Shown here: piece by piece, positions 1 to 8,331 of the stretch
Layout of the letters: the number at the start of each line of letters is the position of its first letter
Position numbering within the stretch: position 1 is the stretch's first letter
DNA from: Bacteroidota bacterium
Lineage (GTDB): Bacteria; Bacteroidota; Bacteroidia; Chitinophagales; Saprospiraceae
Length of the DNA: 35,802 nucleotides
Assembly (NCBI GenBank): GCA_017857395.1
Contig: JAFMDF010000064.1
Coordinates: 1 to 35,802 of the forward strand
Reading direction: 5' to 3'
Notes under the pieces: model-generated
Told to the model about the DNA's origin: nothing
Databases searched by the model: none
What the model saw: only the letters and a program-made list of their open reading frames with translations
Made by a program: the position numbers and the translations under genes

Positions 1-90
1 ATATTATTTCGTGTAATTTATGTATTAATCAAAAATTTGAGCGAACCTAGCGATAATTGATATTATAAAATAAAACAGTTGACTTCATCT

Positions 91-951
91 ATGAATAATC
101 ATCAATTTTTATTAGAAATAACTAAAAAATACTTGGATAAAGCAACTGAATTAACTTGGCTGCTTCCAAAAATAGCCTTGTTCAAGGATGATTTTAAAGA
201 CCGAAATTTTTATTTGTCATTTAGTGCTTGCGCTCGTTTTTTAGGAAAAGACCTTATTCCATTTAGTACAGAAGATTTGGCAAAAATTGATACCATCTAT
301 CCTAATTTTTCTGCTAGGGCTTGGTCAAAAGATGAAATGGCTAGAATTTTACTAATGACGGCTTTACCGACTTCTAGAAATCAAGCCTTATTAGATACCC
401 TATTTAGTACGGCAGATTATCGAGAATCGGTGGCAATGTATAAAGGCTTATATTTCTTAGAAAATGCGGAAGCCTTTATGTTGCGAATTAGAGAGGGCTT
501 AAGAACAAATATGGTTGGTGTTTTTGATGCCATCGCATTGCATAATCCTTTCCCCGCTAAATATTTAACAAAAGATGCTTGGAACCACATGGTATTAAAA
601 GCAATATTTATGGATAGGCCTATTTATAAAGTTTTTAATATAGAAGAAAGAAAAAACCCTAAATTAGCGCTAATCCTACTTGATTATGCCCATGAACGTT
701 GGGCGGCACATCGAAAAGTAACGCCTGAATTATGGCGTTTTGTGAGTGGTTATGTAGATGCCAATTTTTTGAAGGATATTCAAAAAATTATTTTAGGAGC
801 AGATAAACTGGAAAGTGTTGCTGCTACAAAGGCCTTAGTCGAAAGTGAGTTTAAGGAGGGGATTGAGTGGCTAATGGATAATAATATTTCAACGACTGAT
901 TTGCCAGATTGGGATGAAATTGGAAAACAATTAGAAAAAGAAACGCCTTAG
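91..951 (+). CDS. eboA: EboA family protein
   Basis: First gene of a six-gene ebo cluster. The 286-residue product has no signal peptide or membrane segment and looks like an alpha-helical cytosolic protein. It carries the family's most recognisable stretch near residues 150-185, an ALHNPFPAKYL block followed by AWNHMVLKAIF and a DRPIYKV segment. No catalytic motif is visible and the family has no known reaction. In cyanobacteria the ebo genes are needed to bring a scytonemin precursor to the periplasm, so a role in metabolite trafficking is inferred from family knowledge. ATG at 91 is preferred over the in-frame TTG at 79, which would add only four residues. The stop lies 16 bp before eboB, so the two are probably co-transcribed. 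Confidence 0.9.
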   Translation: MNNHQFLLEITKKYLDKATELTWLLPKIALFKDDFKDRNFYLSFSACARFLGKDLIPFSTEDLAKIDTIYPNFSARAWSKDEMARILLMTALPTSRNQALLDTLFSTADYRESVAMYKGLYFLENAEAFMLRIREGLRTNMVGVFDAIALHNPFPAKYLTKDAWNHMVLKAIFMDRPIYKVFNIEERKNPKLALILLDYAHERWAAHRKVTPELWRFVSGYVDANFLKDIQKIILGADKLESVAATKALVESEFKEGIEWLMDNNISTTDLPDWDEIGKQLEKETP

Positions 952-967
952 GGCTTAAAAAAAAATT

Positions 968-1870
968 ATGCTATTCATAGACCCTCATGTACACATGGTT
1001 TCTCGTACAACGGATGATTATCAAGCAATGCGAGCAGCAGGCATTGTCGCCCTAATTGAGCCTGCTTTTTGGTTGGGACAACCTAGAACAGAAGTAGGTT
1101 CTTTTAAAGATTATTATAGCACTTTAGTTGGATGGGAGCGATTTCGGTCTGCTCAATTTGGCATTCGTCATTATTGTACGATTGGTTTAAATTCTAAAGA
1201 GGCAAATAATGAACCGCTTGCGGAGGCGGTAATGGATTTATTGCCGCTTTTTGCTGCCAAAGAAGGAGTCGTTGCCATTGGAGAAATTGGCTACGATGAC
1301 CAAACCAAAGCGGAGGATAAATACTTTCGATTGCAAATAGAACTAGCCAAAGAATTAGATTTACCCATTTTGATTCATACCCCACACAGAGACAAAAAAA
1401 ATGGCACTTATAAAAGTATGGATGTTTTAGAGGAACATGGTTGTGACCCTACTAAAGTCATCATTGACCATTGTAATGAAGAAACAGCCAAAGAAGTTTT
1501 AGATAGAGGTTATTGGACGGCTTTCACTATATATCCTGGCACCAAGATGGGTAATGAAAGGATGGTTGAATTAGTTCAACATTATGGGCCAGAGAGAATT
1601 ATTATAGATAGTTCTGCCGATTGGGGTATTAGTGACCCGCTTTCTGTACCCAAAACTGCTGCTTTAATGTTAGAAAGAGGCGTGCCTAAAGCGCATGTTG
1701 AAATGACTTGTTATTCCAATGCTTTAGCAGCTTATAGCCAAAGTGGGCAAATGAAAGAAGAACATTGGTTAAAGCCAGATGCAGTTGATGATAGCCTATT
1801 GTTTAGTGGGAATAGTGTTTTGCGAGGCGGTCGACCATCAAAGAAATCTGATAATATTATCGAAAATTAA
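968..1870 (+). CDS. eboB: EboB, TatD-family metal-dependent hydrolase
   Basis: A 300-residue amidohydrolase-fold protein of the TatD type. Metal-binding motifs appear in the expected order: DPHVHM (HxH) at residues 5-10, a GEIGYDD block near 105-111, HTPHRD near 137-142, IDHC near 166-169 and DSSADWG near 214-220. These are the usual ligands for a two-metal TIM-barrel hydrolase. The substrate in ebo clusters is unknown; ordinary TatD proteins are nucleases, but the cluster context argues for a small-molecule role. It starts 16 bp after eboA. A gap of about 145 bp follows before eboC. Confidence 0.92.
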   Translation: MLFIDPHVHMVSRTTDDYQAMRAAGIVALIEPAFWLGQPRTEVGSFKDYYSTLVGWERFRSAQFGIRHYCTIGLNSKEANNEPLAEAVMDLLPLFAAKEGVVAIGEIGYDDQTKAEDKYFRLQIELAKELDLPILIHTPHRDKKNGTYKSMDVLEEHGCDPTKVIIDHCNEETAKEVLDRGYWTAFTIYPGTKMGNERMVELVQHYGPERIIIDSSADWGISDPLSVPKTAALMLERGVPKAHVEMTCYSNALAAYSQSGQMKEEHWLKPDAVDDSLLFSGNSVLRGGRPSKKSDNIIEN

Positions 1871-2015
1871 TATCGGCGACAAAATAAGGGATGAGGTAAT
1901 TAATAATGTACCAGAAATGACGAGGTTATTATTTTCCTCCTCCCTAACTTCCGCATTTTGTTCTTAGTGTTGCTTTTGGGGTTATGTAAAAGTCCCGATT
2001 TGCTAAAACTTGTTC

Positions 2016-2891
2016 ATGTCCATTCGACCTTACCTAATTTTAATGCGTCCCGCTAACATTATTACAGCTATTGCTGATATTTTGGCAGGGGTGAGCATTG
2101 CTGGTTTTTTAACTAAAGGAGTTAATATTGATTTAATATTATTAATAATTGCTACGGTCGGACTATATGGTGGTGGTGTAGTTTTTAATGATGTTTTTGA
2201 TAAAGAATTGGATACCAAAGAACGCCCAGAACGTCCTTTGCCAAGCGGACAGGTTAGTTTGTTACAGGCACAAATCTTAGGTAGTAGTCTATTAGTAATC
2301 GGGATTACCGCTGCCTTTTTAGTTTCAATAGTAAGTGGATTATTAGCCTTCCTTACGGCTGTTTTAGCCTTGACTTATAATAAATATGCGAAACATCACT
2401 CCTTTGCTGGCCCAATTAATATGGGGCTATGCCGTAGTTTTAATTTATTATTAGGTATAAGTATAAGTGTAGTTGCACTTTCACATTTCTGGTATATCGC
2501 GATTATTCCTTTAATTTTTATTGGAGATATAACGCTAACTAGCCAAGGAGAAGTAGAAGCGGGAAATAAATATGCCCTAAATTTTGCACTTTGCTTAGAT
2601 TTATTAGTTTTTGGAATTTTTATCGCCCTGCATTTTTTTACTGATTATAGCATCCTTTACGCCGTTCCATTTTTAGGGCTTTGGCTTTGGATGAATGTTA
2701 GTTCAAAGGTAAAAGCTATTCGAGATAATCAGCCAAAAATGGTTATGAATGCTGTAAAAATGGGCGTTTTATCCTTAATTCCATTAAACGCTGGTATAGC
2801 TGCAGGTTTTCAGGGATGGGTAATTGGTTTAATTGTTTTGTCTTTATTCCCTATTTCTCTTGGTTTAGCAAGGAAATTTTCAGTAACTTGA
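2016..2891 (+). CDS. eboC: EboC, UbiA-like prenyltransferase
   Basis: An integral membrane protein of 291 residues with about eight or nine hydrophobic segments. The first aspartate-rich motif of the UbiA superfamily is intact near residues 49-70 (NDVFDKELDTKERPERPLPSG). The expected second aspartate motif is reduced to a GDITLTSQGEVEAG segment, so the second metal site differs from ubiquinone or menaquinone prenyltransferases. This kind of divergence is what I associate with EboC. It would act in the inner membrane, possibly attaching a lipid carrier to the transported metabolite; that is inference. ATG at 2016 is chosen over the TTG at 2010. A hairpin lies in the gap that follows, before eboD. 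Confidence 0.9.
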   Translation: MSIRPYLILMRPANIITAIADILAGVSIAGFLTKGVNIDLILLIIATVGLYGGGVVFNDVFDKELDTKERPERPLPSGQVSLLQAQILGSSLLVIGITAAFLVSIVSGLLAFLTAVLALTYNKYAKHHSFAGPINMGLCRSFNLLLGISISVVALSHFWYIAIIPLIFIGDITLTSQGEVEAGNKYALNFALCLDLLVFGIFIALHFFTDYSILYAVPFLGLWLWMNVSSKVKAIRDNQPKMVMNAVKMGVLSLIPLNAGIAAGFQGWVIGLIVLSLFPISLGLARKFSVT

Positions 2892-2914
2892 CGCCTAAGA
2901 AATCAACCTATTCT

Positions 2915-2974
2915 AGAAGCCGTTTGTTACTAAGTAACGGCAAAACAATAACTTGAACATCTAGGACGGCTTCT
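2915..2974. repeat. Nested hairpin between eboC and eboD
   Basis: Outer arms agaagccgt (2915-2923) and acggcttct (2966-2974) are perfectly complementary. Inside them lies a second palindrome, gttact/agtaac, at 2926-2938. On the plus strand the outer right arm is followed by T-rich sequence, so it could attenuate transcription between eboC and eboD, but the large loop makes it a poor classical terminator. Confidence 0.5.
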
Positions 2975-3122
2975 TTTGCTCCTATTTCTCCTTTAAAATC
3001 AGTCATAGTATCAACAATACTCCTTCTTTTAAAGAAAAACTAGAACCAAAATAAGCTCGTCCAGATGACCAACTTATTATTTCGTCGTTACTAAACAGAT
3101 TTTTAGAAAATAAGCAGAAATA

Positions 3123-4337
3123 ATGACTACTGACAAAGCAATTCAAAAAAAAAATCACCCCACTATACATCAACAGTTCTCCATTTCTTATAATTATAAG
3201 GTAAAGTTTACCGAACATTTATTTCAACCTAATAATTTAACCTTTGTTGATACCCTCCAAGCGGATAATAATCCGAAGGTCAGAAAGTTAGTTTTTGTTA
3301 TTGATAGCGAAGTGGAAAAACACCATCCCTATTTAAATAATGCCATCCAAGATTATTGCCTCGCTTACCCAACAGAATTGCAATTATGTGGAACACCATT
3401 AATCGTAGTAGGTGGAGAAGCTTGCAAAAACAATTTTCATTTAGTAAATGACATTTTAAAATATATTGACGACCAAAAAATCGACAGACATGCCTATGTC
3501 ATAGCAATTGGAGGTGGCGCTATTCTTGATTTAGTGGGTTTTGTAGCTGCTATTGCTCATAGAGGCATTCGACATATCCGTATTCCTACTACCGTTCTCT
3601 CCCAAAATGATTCTGGAGTAGGCGTAAAAAATGGAATAAATTATTTTAATAAAAAAAATTACTTAGGCACTTTTGTTCCGCCTTTCGCCGTCATTAATGA
3701 CGCCAATTTTTTGTTGACTTTAAACCAGAGAGATTGGCGGTCTGGCATTTCTGAAGCCGTAAAAGTAGCTTTAATTAGAGAGGCTGATTTTTTTTATTGG
3801 ATTGAAGAAAATGCGCAAAATCTAGACAATAGAATAATGGAAACAATGGAAATCTTAATTTACCGTTGTGCCCAACATCACATGAATCATATTTCTACCA
3901 ATGGAGACCCTTTCGAAAAAGGAAGTTCCAGACCGCTTGATTTTGGTCATTGGGCAGCTCATAAATTAGAGCAATTAACCGACTACAAAGTTCGGCATGG
4001 AGAAGCGGTCGCCATTGGGATAGCACTTGATGTTGCCTACTCTTATCATGTAGGCATGCTATCTAAAAAAGCTATGAAACGGGTCCATACTTGTTTGGAA
4101 GCATTAGGTTTTTTTATTTACCATCCTTTATTGCACAATGAACAAAAGAACGCTTTTAATCCTATTTTATGGGAAGGTTTAGAAGAATTTAGAGAGCATC
4201 TAGGTGGCGAATTGACCATTATGCTGTTAGATGACATTGGTCATGGCGTGGAAGTTCATCAAATGAATCAGGAGGTTTTAGGAAAAGCCTTAATGGAATT
4301 GATTCCGAAAGTAGGATATATAAACAAATTTGTTTAG
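3123..4337 (+). CDS. eboD: EboD, 3-dehydroquinate synthase-like cyclase
   Basis: A 404-residue protein of the sugar-phosphate cyclase superfamily. The NAD-binding signature GGGAILDLVGFVAAIAHRG is near residues 134-152 and is followed by IPTTVLSQNDSGVGVKN near 157-173. Metal-ligand regions are present as EAVKVALI near 213, the histidine in DFGHWAAHKLE near 278 and HGEAVAIGI near 295. It is longer than a housekeeping AroB (about 360 residues) and has an N-terminal extension typical of EboD, so it is probably not the shikimate-pathway enzyme. The substrate is unknown. The gap of about 230 bp from eboC contains a hairpin and no other convincing gene. Confidence 0.9.
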   Translation: MTTDKAIQKKNHPTIHQQFSISYNYKVKFTEHLFQPNNLTFVDTLQADNNPKVRKLVFVIDSEVEKHHPYLNNAIQDYCLAYPTELQLCGTPLIVVGGEACKNNFHLVNDILKYIDDQKIDRHAYVIAIGGGAILDLVGFVAAIAHRGIRHIRIPTTVLSQNDSGVGVKNGINYFNKKNYLGTFVPPFAVINDANFLLTLNQRDWRSGISEAVKVALIREADFFYWIEENAQNLDNRIMETMEILIYRCAQHHMNHISTNGDPFEKGSSRPLDFGHWAAHKLEQLTDYKVRHGEAVAIGIALDVAYSYHVGMLSKKAMKRVHTCLEALGFFIYHPLLHNEQKNAFNPILWEGLEEFREHLGGELTIMLLDDIGHGVEVHQMNQEVLGKALMELIPKVGYINKFV

Positions 4338-4406
4338 TAAGGGACTTTGCAAAAGAACCTGTCAGGTTGGCAGCTTATTTTTCCTCGTCCACAAAAGTAA
4401 TAGCAA

Positions 4407-5615
4407 TTGAGAGTTACAAAAAAAGGGCACTTAACCTATTGTACCAATATTCATCCTGGAGAAACTTGGCCAGCTGTTTTAAAAAGTTTGGAAAAATCGC
4501 TCGTTGTCAAAAAAAAGTTATCTCCCAAAAAGCCTATGGGCATCGGCTTGCGTTTATCCGCACAAGCTGCTAAAGAATTAGGAACAGGCAAGCAGTTAAC
4601 CGCTTTTAAAAAATGGTTAGACTATCATAATTGTTATGTTTTTACGATGAATGGCTTTCCTTATGGTGGATTTCATGGAGAAAAAGTCAAAGCTAAAGTA
4701 CATGCACCAGATTGGACGACCAAAAAAAGAGTGGTTTATACCAAAAGACTCTTTGACCAACTAGCCGTCTTACTTCCAAAAGGAATGGATGGAGGTGTTT
4801 CTACTTCACCGATTTCTTATCGCTTTTGGCATGAATCCGATGCTGCGCTTAAGGAAGCGATGGAAGTGGGAGCTAAAAACATGATTAAGATTGTCAAACA
4901 CTTAATAAAATTAAAAGACAAAACAGGAAAGGTATTGCATTTGGATATAGAACCAGAACCAGATGGAATTCTTGAAAATAGCACGGAATTTATTTACTTT
5001 TTTGAAAAGGTATTACTTAAAATAGGCGTAGAACACCTAGGAAAAAAACTAAACTATTCTGCTAAAACTGCTACTGCTGCCATTAAAGAACATATCCGAT
5101 TATGCTATGATGTTTGTCATTTTGCGGTAGCCTACGAATCACCAAAGCCTATTTTAAAACGATTGGCAAAAAAAGGAATTAAAATTGGCAAGATACAAAT
5201 AAGTGCGGCTATAAAAACGAAGCTGAAAACCGAAGGAAAATCAAGAAAAAAAGCTAAAATTAGCCTTTTACCTTATAATGAATCTACTTATTTACACCAA
5301 ACCGTTTTTAAGACCAAAAAAGGAAAACTCGAACAATTTCCAGACCTTGGCCCTGCTTTGGAGGTAATAGATAACCCAAAATATACAGAACTTAGAACCC
5401 ATTTTCATGTTCCCATTTTTACGGACATTTATGGCAATTTGCAATCCACACAAGATGAAATTATCAAGTTATTACACTTGTGGAAAGATAAGCCGTTCAC
5501 AAATCATTTGGAAGTAGAAACCTATACATGGGATGTATTACCAGATAATAATCAATTAACTTTAACGGATTCTATTTATCGAGAATTGGATTGGGTTGTT
5601 AACACCATTGCCTAA
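4407..5615 (+). CDS. eboE: EboE, metabolite traffic protein (TIM-barrel isomerase-like)
   Basis: A 402-residue protein resembling sugar-phosphate isomerases/epimerases of the xylose-isomerase-like TIM-barrel group. The family signature is at the N-terminus: GHLTYCTNIHPGETW at residues 7-21, then MNGFPYGGFHGEKVKAKVHAPDW near 76-98. LHLDIEPEPDG near 172-182 and CYDVCHFAVAYE near 231-242 hold acidic and histidine residues that could bind metal. No ATG precedes the conserved N-terminus in frame: a stop lies six bases upstream, leaving TTG at 4407 as the only usable start. A small palindrome aacctgtcaggtt sits in the short gap after eboD. A word-built inverted repeat follows the gene. Confidence 0.88.
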   Translation: MRVTKKGHLTYCTNIHPGETWPAVLKSLEKSLVVKKKLSPKKPMGIGLRLSAQAAKELGTGKQLTAFKKWLDYHNCYVFTMNGFPYGGFHGEKVKAKVHAPDWTTKKRVVYTKRLFDQLAVLLPKGMDGGVSTSPISYRFWHESDAALKEAMEVGAKNMIKIVKHLIKLKDKTGKVLHLDIEPEPDGILENSTEFIYFFEKVLLKIGVEHLGKKLNYSAKTATAAIKEHIRLCYDVCHFAVAYESPKPILKRLAKKGIKIGKIQISAAIKTKLKTEGKSRKKAKISLLPYNESTYLHQTVFKTKKGKLEQFPDLGPALEVIDNPKYTELRTHFHVPIFTDIYGNLQSTQDEIIKLLHLWKDKPFTNHLEVETYTWDVLPDNNQLTLTDSIYRELDWVVNTIA

Positions 5616-5772
5616 GTACAAAGACTGAATTAGTGGAAGGATTTATAAATACTTGGCAGCTTCAAAAATTGTTGCCAGTTATTATAAAGCAAATAGGTAA
5701 CAGAAAGTTTATTGAATCAAGGACTTATATATGGGGCATATAATGCATATAAGTAGTGTAAGAGAAATATCG

Positions 5773-5877
5773 TAACTACTTATTTTTTGATTGTATAATT
5801 GTAAAATTGTGTAATTGTATACGTGACGTGCACAATCATACAATCTCACAATCTTTACAATCATTTTAAGTAGTTTT
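5773..5877. repeat. Word-built inverted repeat between eboE and eboF
   Basis: The outer arms are aactactta near 5773-5781 and taagtagtt near 5867-5875. Between them, a left arm of imperfectly repeated attgt words (attgtataattgtaaaatt and onward) faces a right arm of acaat words (acaatcatacaatctcacaa and onward), with a short acgtgacgtgc centre near 5821-5831. The whole could fold into one long imperfect hairpin just before the eboF start. It belongs to the class described in the findings. Confidence 0.7.
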
Positions 5878-5890
5878 AAAAGCTTTCAAA

Positions 5891-7264
5891 ATGCAGCAAA
5901 CAGCAATTATCAATGTAGTCGGTTTAAGTTCGGAATTGCTTCAACAAAACATGCCTTTCCTTTCTAAATGGGCAGCCGATAATCGAAAAGTTTCGATTAT
6001 TAATCCAGTTTTACCAGCAGTTACTTGTACCGCTCAATCGACCTATCTAACTGGAAAATATCCGAATGAACATGGTATTGTCGCTAATGGATGGTATTTT
6101 AAAGACGAATGTGAATTAAAATTATGGCGGCAATCAAATCACTTAGTACAAGCACCTAAAATTTGGGACGTTGCTAAAGCCAAAGACCCAACCTTTACTT
6201 GCGCTAATATGTTTTGGTGGTATAACATGTATTCTTCTGTGGACTATTGTGTAACGCCACGTCCACAATATTTTGCGGATGGTCGAAAAATGCCAGATTG
6301 TTATAGTTTTCCAATGGATATCCGACATCGGTTAGAAAAAGAAATAGGTACTTTTCCACTCTTTAATTTTTGGGGACCTCAAACCAGTATTATTAGCAGT
6401 CAATGGATTGCAGATGCTAGTAGGAAAGTCTATGAATGGTATAATCCAACCATGACCTTAATTTATTTACCACATTTGGATTATAATTTACAAAGGCACG
6501 GACAAACGCATCCTTCGGTACAAAAAGATTTAGCAGAAATTGATACCGTCTGTAAAGGCTTAATTCAATTTTTTGAAAAAAATGAGGTAGCGGTGACTGT
6601 TTTATCTGGTTATGGTATTACCAATGCCGACCAGCCAATTCATATCAATAAAATTTTAAGAGAAAACGATTTAATTAGTGTTAGAGAAGAACGTGGCTTA
6701 GAACTACTAGATGCTGGAACAAGCAGAGCGGTGGCTTTGTCCGACCATCAAATAGCCCATATCTATATTAAAAATAAGGCAGATATTCCGCTAGTAAAAT
6801 CTATTCTATCAAAAGTAAAGGGGATTGAACACTTATTAGATGAGTCAGGTAAAAAGGAATATCATTTAGACCACGAGCGTTCTGGTGATTTAGTGGCAGT
6901 TGCAGATAAAGATAGTTGGTTCACTTATTATTATTGGTTAGACGATAAAAAAGCGCCAGATTTTGCTCGAATAATTGATATTCATAAAAAGCCAGGTTAT
7001 GACCCTGTTGAAATGTTTTTAGACCCTAAAAAGAAATTAATTTTTCCTAGAATTGCGCTTAAAGTTTTGAAAAAAAAGCTAGGTTTTAGAATGCTAATGG
7101 ATGTAATTCCCTTGGATGCGACTTTGGTCAAAGGCTCTCATGGTCGCATTAATGTCGCAGATAAAGATAAACCTGTTTTTATAAGTAACCTAAATACCCC
7201 TAAACATTTAGAAGCGGTAGAGGTATTTGATTGGCTATTAAAAGCAAGTGAATTGTCTAAGTAA
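5891..7264 (+). CDS. eboF: EboF, alkaline-phosphatase-superfamily phosphodiesterase
   Basis: A 457-residue member of the nucleotide pyrophosphatase/phosphodiesterase branch of the alkaline phosphatase superfamily. The catalytic threonine region is TCTAQSTYLTG near residues 45-55, followed by KYPNEHGIVANGW. Metal ligands are offered by LPHLDYNLQRHG near 194-205, the SDHQ segment near 281-284 and the KGSHGR segment near 417-422. There is no clear signal peptide, so it is probably cytosolic unless exported in an unusual way. It is the last ebo gene. ATG at 5891 is the natural start. A perfect 17-bp inverted repeat lies between its stop and the convergent trpA. Confidence 0.9.
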   Translation: MQQTAIINVVGLSSELLQQNMPFLSKWAADNRKVSIINPVLPAVTCTAQSTYLTGKYPNEHGIVANGWYFKDECELKLWRQSNHLVQAPKIWDVAKAKDPTFTCANMFWWYNMYSSVDYCVTPRPQYFADGRKMPDCYSFPMDIRHRLEKEIGTFPLFNFWGPQTSIISSQWIADASRKVYEWYNPTMTLIYLPHLDYNLQRHGQTHPSVQKDLAEIDTVCKGLIQFFEKNEVAVTVLSGYGITNADQPIHINKILRENDLISVREERGLELLDAGTSRAVALSDHQIAHIYIKNKADIPLVKSILSKVKGIEHLLDESGKKEYHLDHERSGDLVAVADKDSWFTYYYWLDDKKAPDFARIIDIHKKPGYDPVEMFLDPKKKLIFPRIALKVLKKKLGFRMLMDVIPLDATLVKGSHGRINVADKDKPVFISNLNTPKHLEAVEVFDWLLKASELSK

Positions 7265-7291
7265 TCTGTCAAGTTAATCGGGTTAGCTATT

Positions 7292-7334
7292 CGTAATCGC
7301 CAAATTTAAAGGAACTGTAAATTTGGCGATTACG
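7292..7334. terminator. Perfect hairpin between convergent eboF and trpA
   Basis: Two 17-base arms, cgtaatcgccaaattta (7292-7308) and taaatttggcgattacg (7318-7334), are perfectly complementary with a 9-base loop. It sits between two genes that converge, where a bidirectional terminator is expected. No good T-run follows on either strand, so termination would not be of the classical intrinsic type. Confidence 0.55.
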
Positions 7335-7376
7335 ACAAACGAATCAACCTCTTGTACGGTGTAAGTCGCAGTGATA

Positions 7377-8165
7377 TTAGCTAACCGTTTCGGATTCCCT
7401 AACCATTTTTACAAATGTTTTAATTGCCCCTTTTATATCCGTTGCTTTATCCAATGTTCTAATAAAAGCACTTCCAATAATCGCCCCACTACTAAATTGA
7501 CAAGCGGTTGTATAAGTCGCATGGTCAGAAATACCGAAACCTATCAATCGGGGGTTCTTTAATTGCATATCATTAATGCGATTAAAGTACGCAATTTGTT
7601 CCTCGGAAATACCTGATTTTGAACCTGTAATAGAAGAACTAGAAACCATGTATATGAACCCTCTAGCCAAATTATCTATTTGTCGAATGCGTTCTTCACT
7701 TGTCTGTGGGCTAATCAAAAAGCTAATGCGCAAGCCTAATTCTTCAAACAACGCTCTATATTTTTCTTCAAAAACATAAACAGGTAAATCTGGTAAAATC
7801 AAACCATCTACCCCAACTGCTGCACAGGTTCTAAAAAAGCGCTCTTCCCCAAATTGCATAACCTGATTAAAATAACCCATCATGATTAGTGGAATCTGTG
7901 TCTTTTCTCGAACCTTCTTTATTTCCTCAAATAATAACTCTACATTCATCCCATTCTTTAATGCGACCGTACTGCTATCCTGAATCGTCGGCCCATCTGC
8001 CATTGGGTCAGAATAAGGCATACCCAATTCTATTAAATCCACGCCAGCTTCCTCTAAAGTTAGAATGATGTCTTGCGTGTCCTTTAGATTTGGATGCCCT
8101 GCGGTGAAATAAACGTTTAAAATATCTTTTTTCTTATTAGCAAAAAGCTTGTCTAATCTATTCAT
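7377..8165 (-). CDS. trpA: Tryptophan synthase alpha chain
   Basis: A 262-residue TIM-barrel enzyme that splits indole-3-glycerol phosphate to indole and glyceraldehyde-3-phosphate and passes indole to TrpB. The two catalytic acids are in place: Glu in DLIELGMPYSD and Asp in DPMADGPTIQDSS, near residues 46-65. GVDGLILPDLP near 118-128 and the phosphate-binding GFGISDHATY near 209-218 are also present. Length is normal for the family. No other trp gene is in the window, so trpA is either at the end of a trp operon outside the window or separated from it; the upstream neighbour on the same strand is unrelated. A small palindrome lies before its start. Confidence 0.97.
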   Translation of the reverse strand: MNRLDKLFANKKKDILNVYFTAGHPNLKDTQDIILTLEEAGVDLIELGMPYSDPMADGPTIQDSSTVALKNGMNVELLFEEIKKVREKTQIPLIMMGYFNQVMQFGEERFFRTCAAVGVDGLILPDLPVYVFEEKYRALFEELGLRISFLISPQTSEERIRQIDNLARGFIYMVSSSSITGSKSGISEEQIAYFNRINDMQLKNPRLIGFGISDHATYTTACQFSSGAIIGSAFIRTLDKATDIKGAIKTFVKMVRESETVS

Positions 8166-8184
8166 TATTATGAAGTGTCAGTTG

Positions 8185-8219
8185 TCGGGTATTAAATTAG
8201 AGGTTAACCTAATACCCGA
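8185..8219. repeat. Hairpin upstream of trpA
   Basis: Arms tcgggtatta (8185-8194) and taatacccga (8210-8219) pair perfectly. The loop region contains the ten-base palindrome aggttaacct at 8201-8210. It lies between the DUF6909-type gene and trpA and could be a terminator or part of the trpA leader. Confidence 0.5.
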
Positions 8220-8331
8220 TATTTATTTATTAAAAATCATTAGCCTACTCACAAAAAGATAGTACGAGGGGCTAACAGGGAATACGGTAAAAGAAGTATT
8301 TGGGTTTTGGTTTATCAATTTTTCGGTCGCC

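Noticed and set aside
4367-4573. Alternative frame overlapping the start of eboE
   Set aside because: It is in another frame from the conserved EboE N-terminus and has no recognisable content.
7377-8165. Possible link between trpA and the ebo cluster, because scytonemin derives from tryptophan
   Set aside because: trpA is convergent, separated by a hairpin, and is a normal housekeeping enzyme; no scytonemin-type genes are present.
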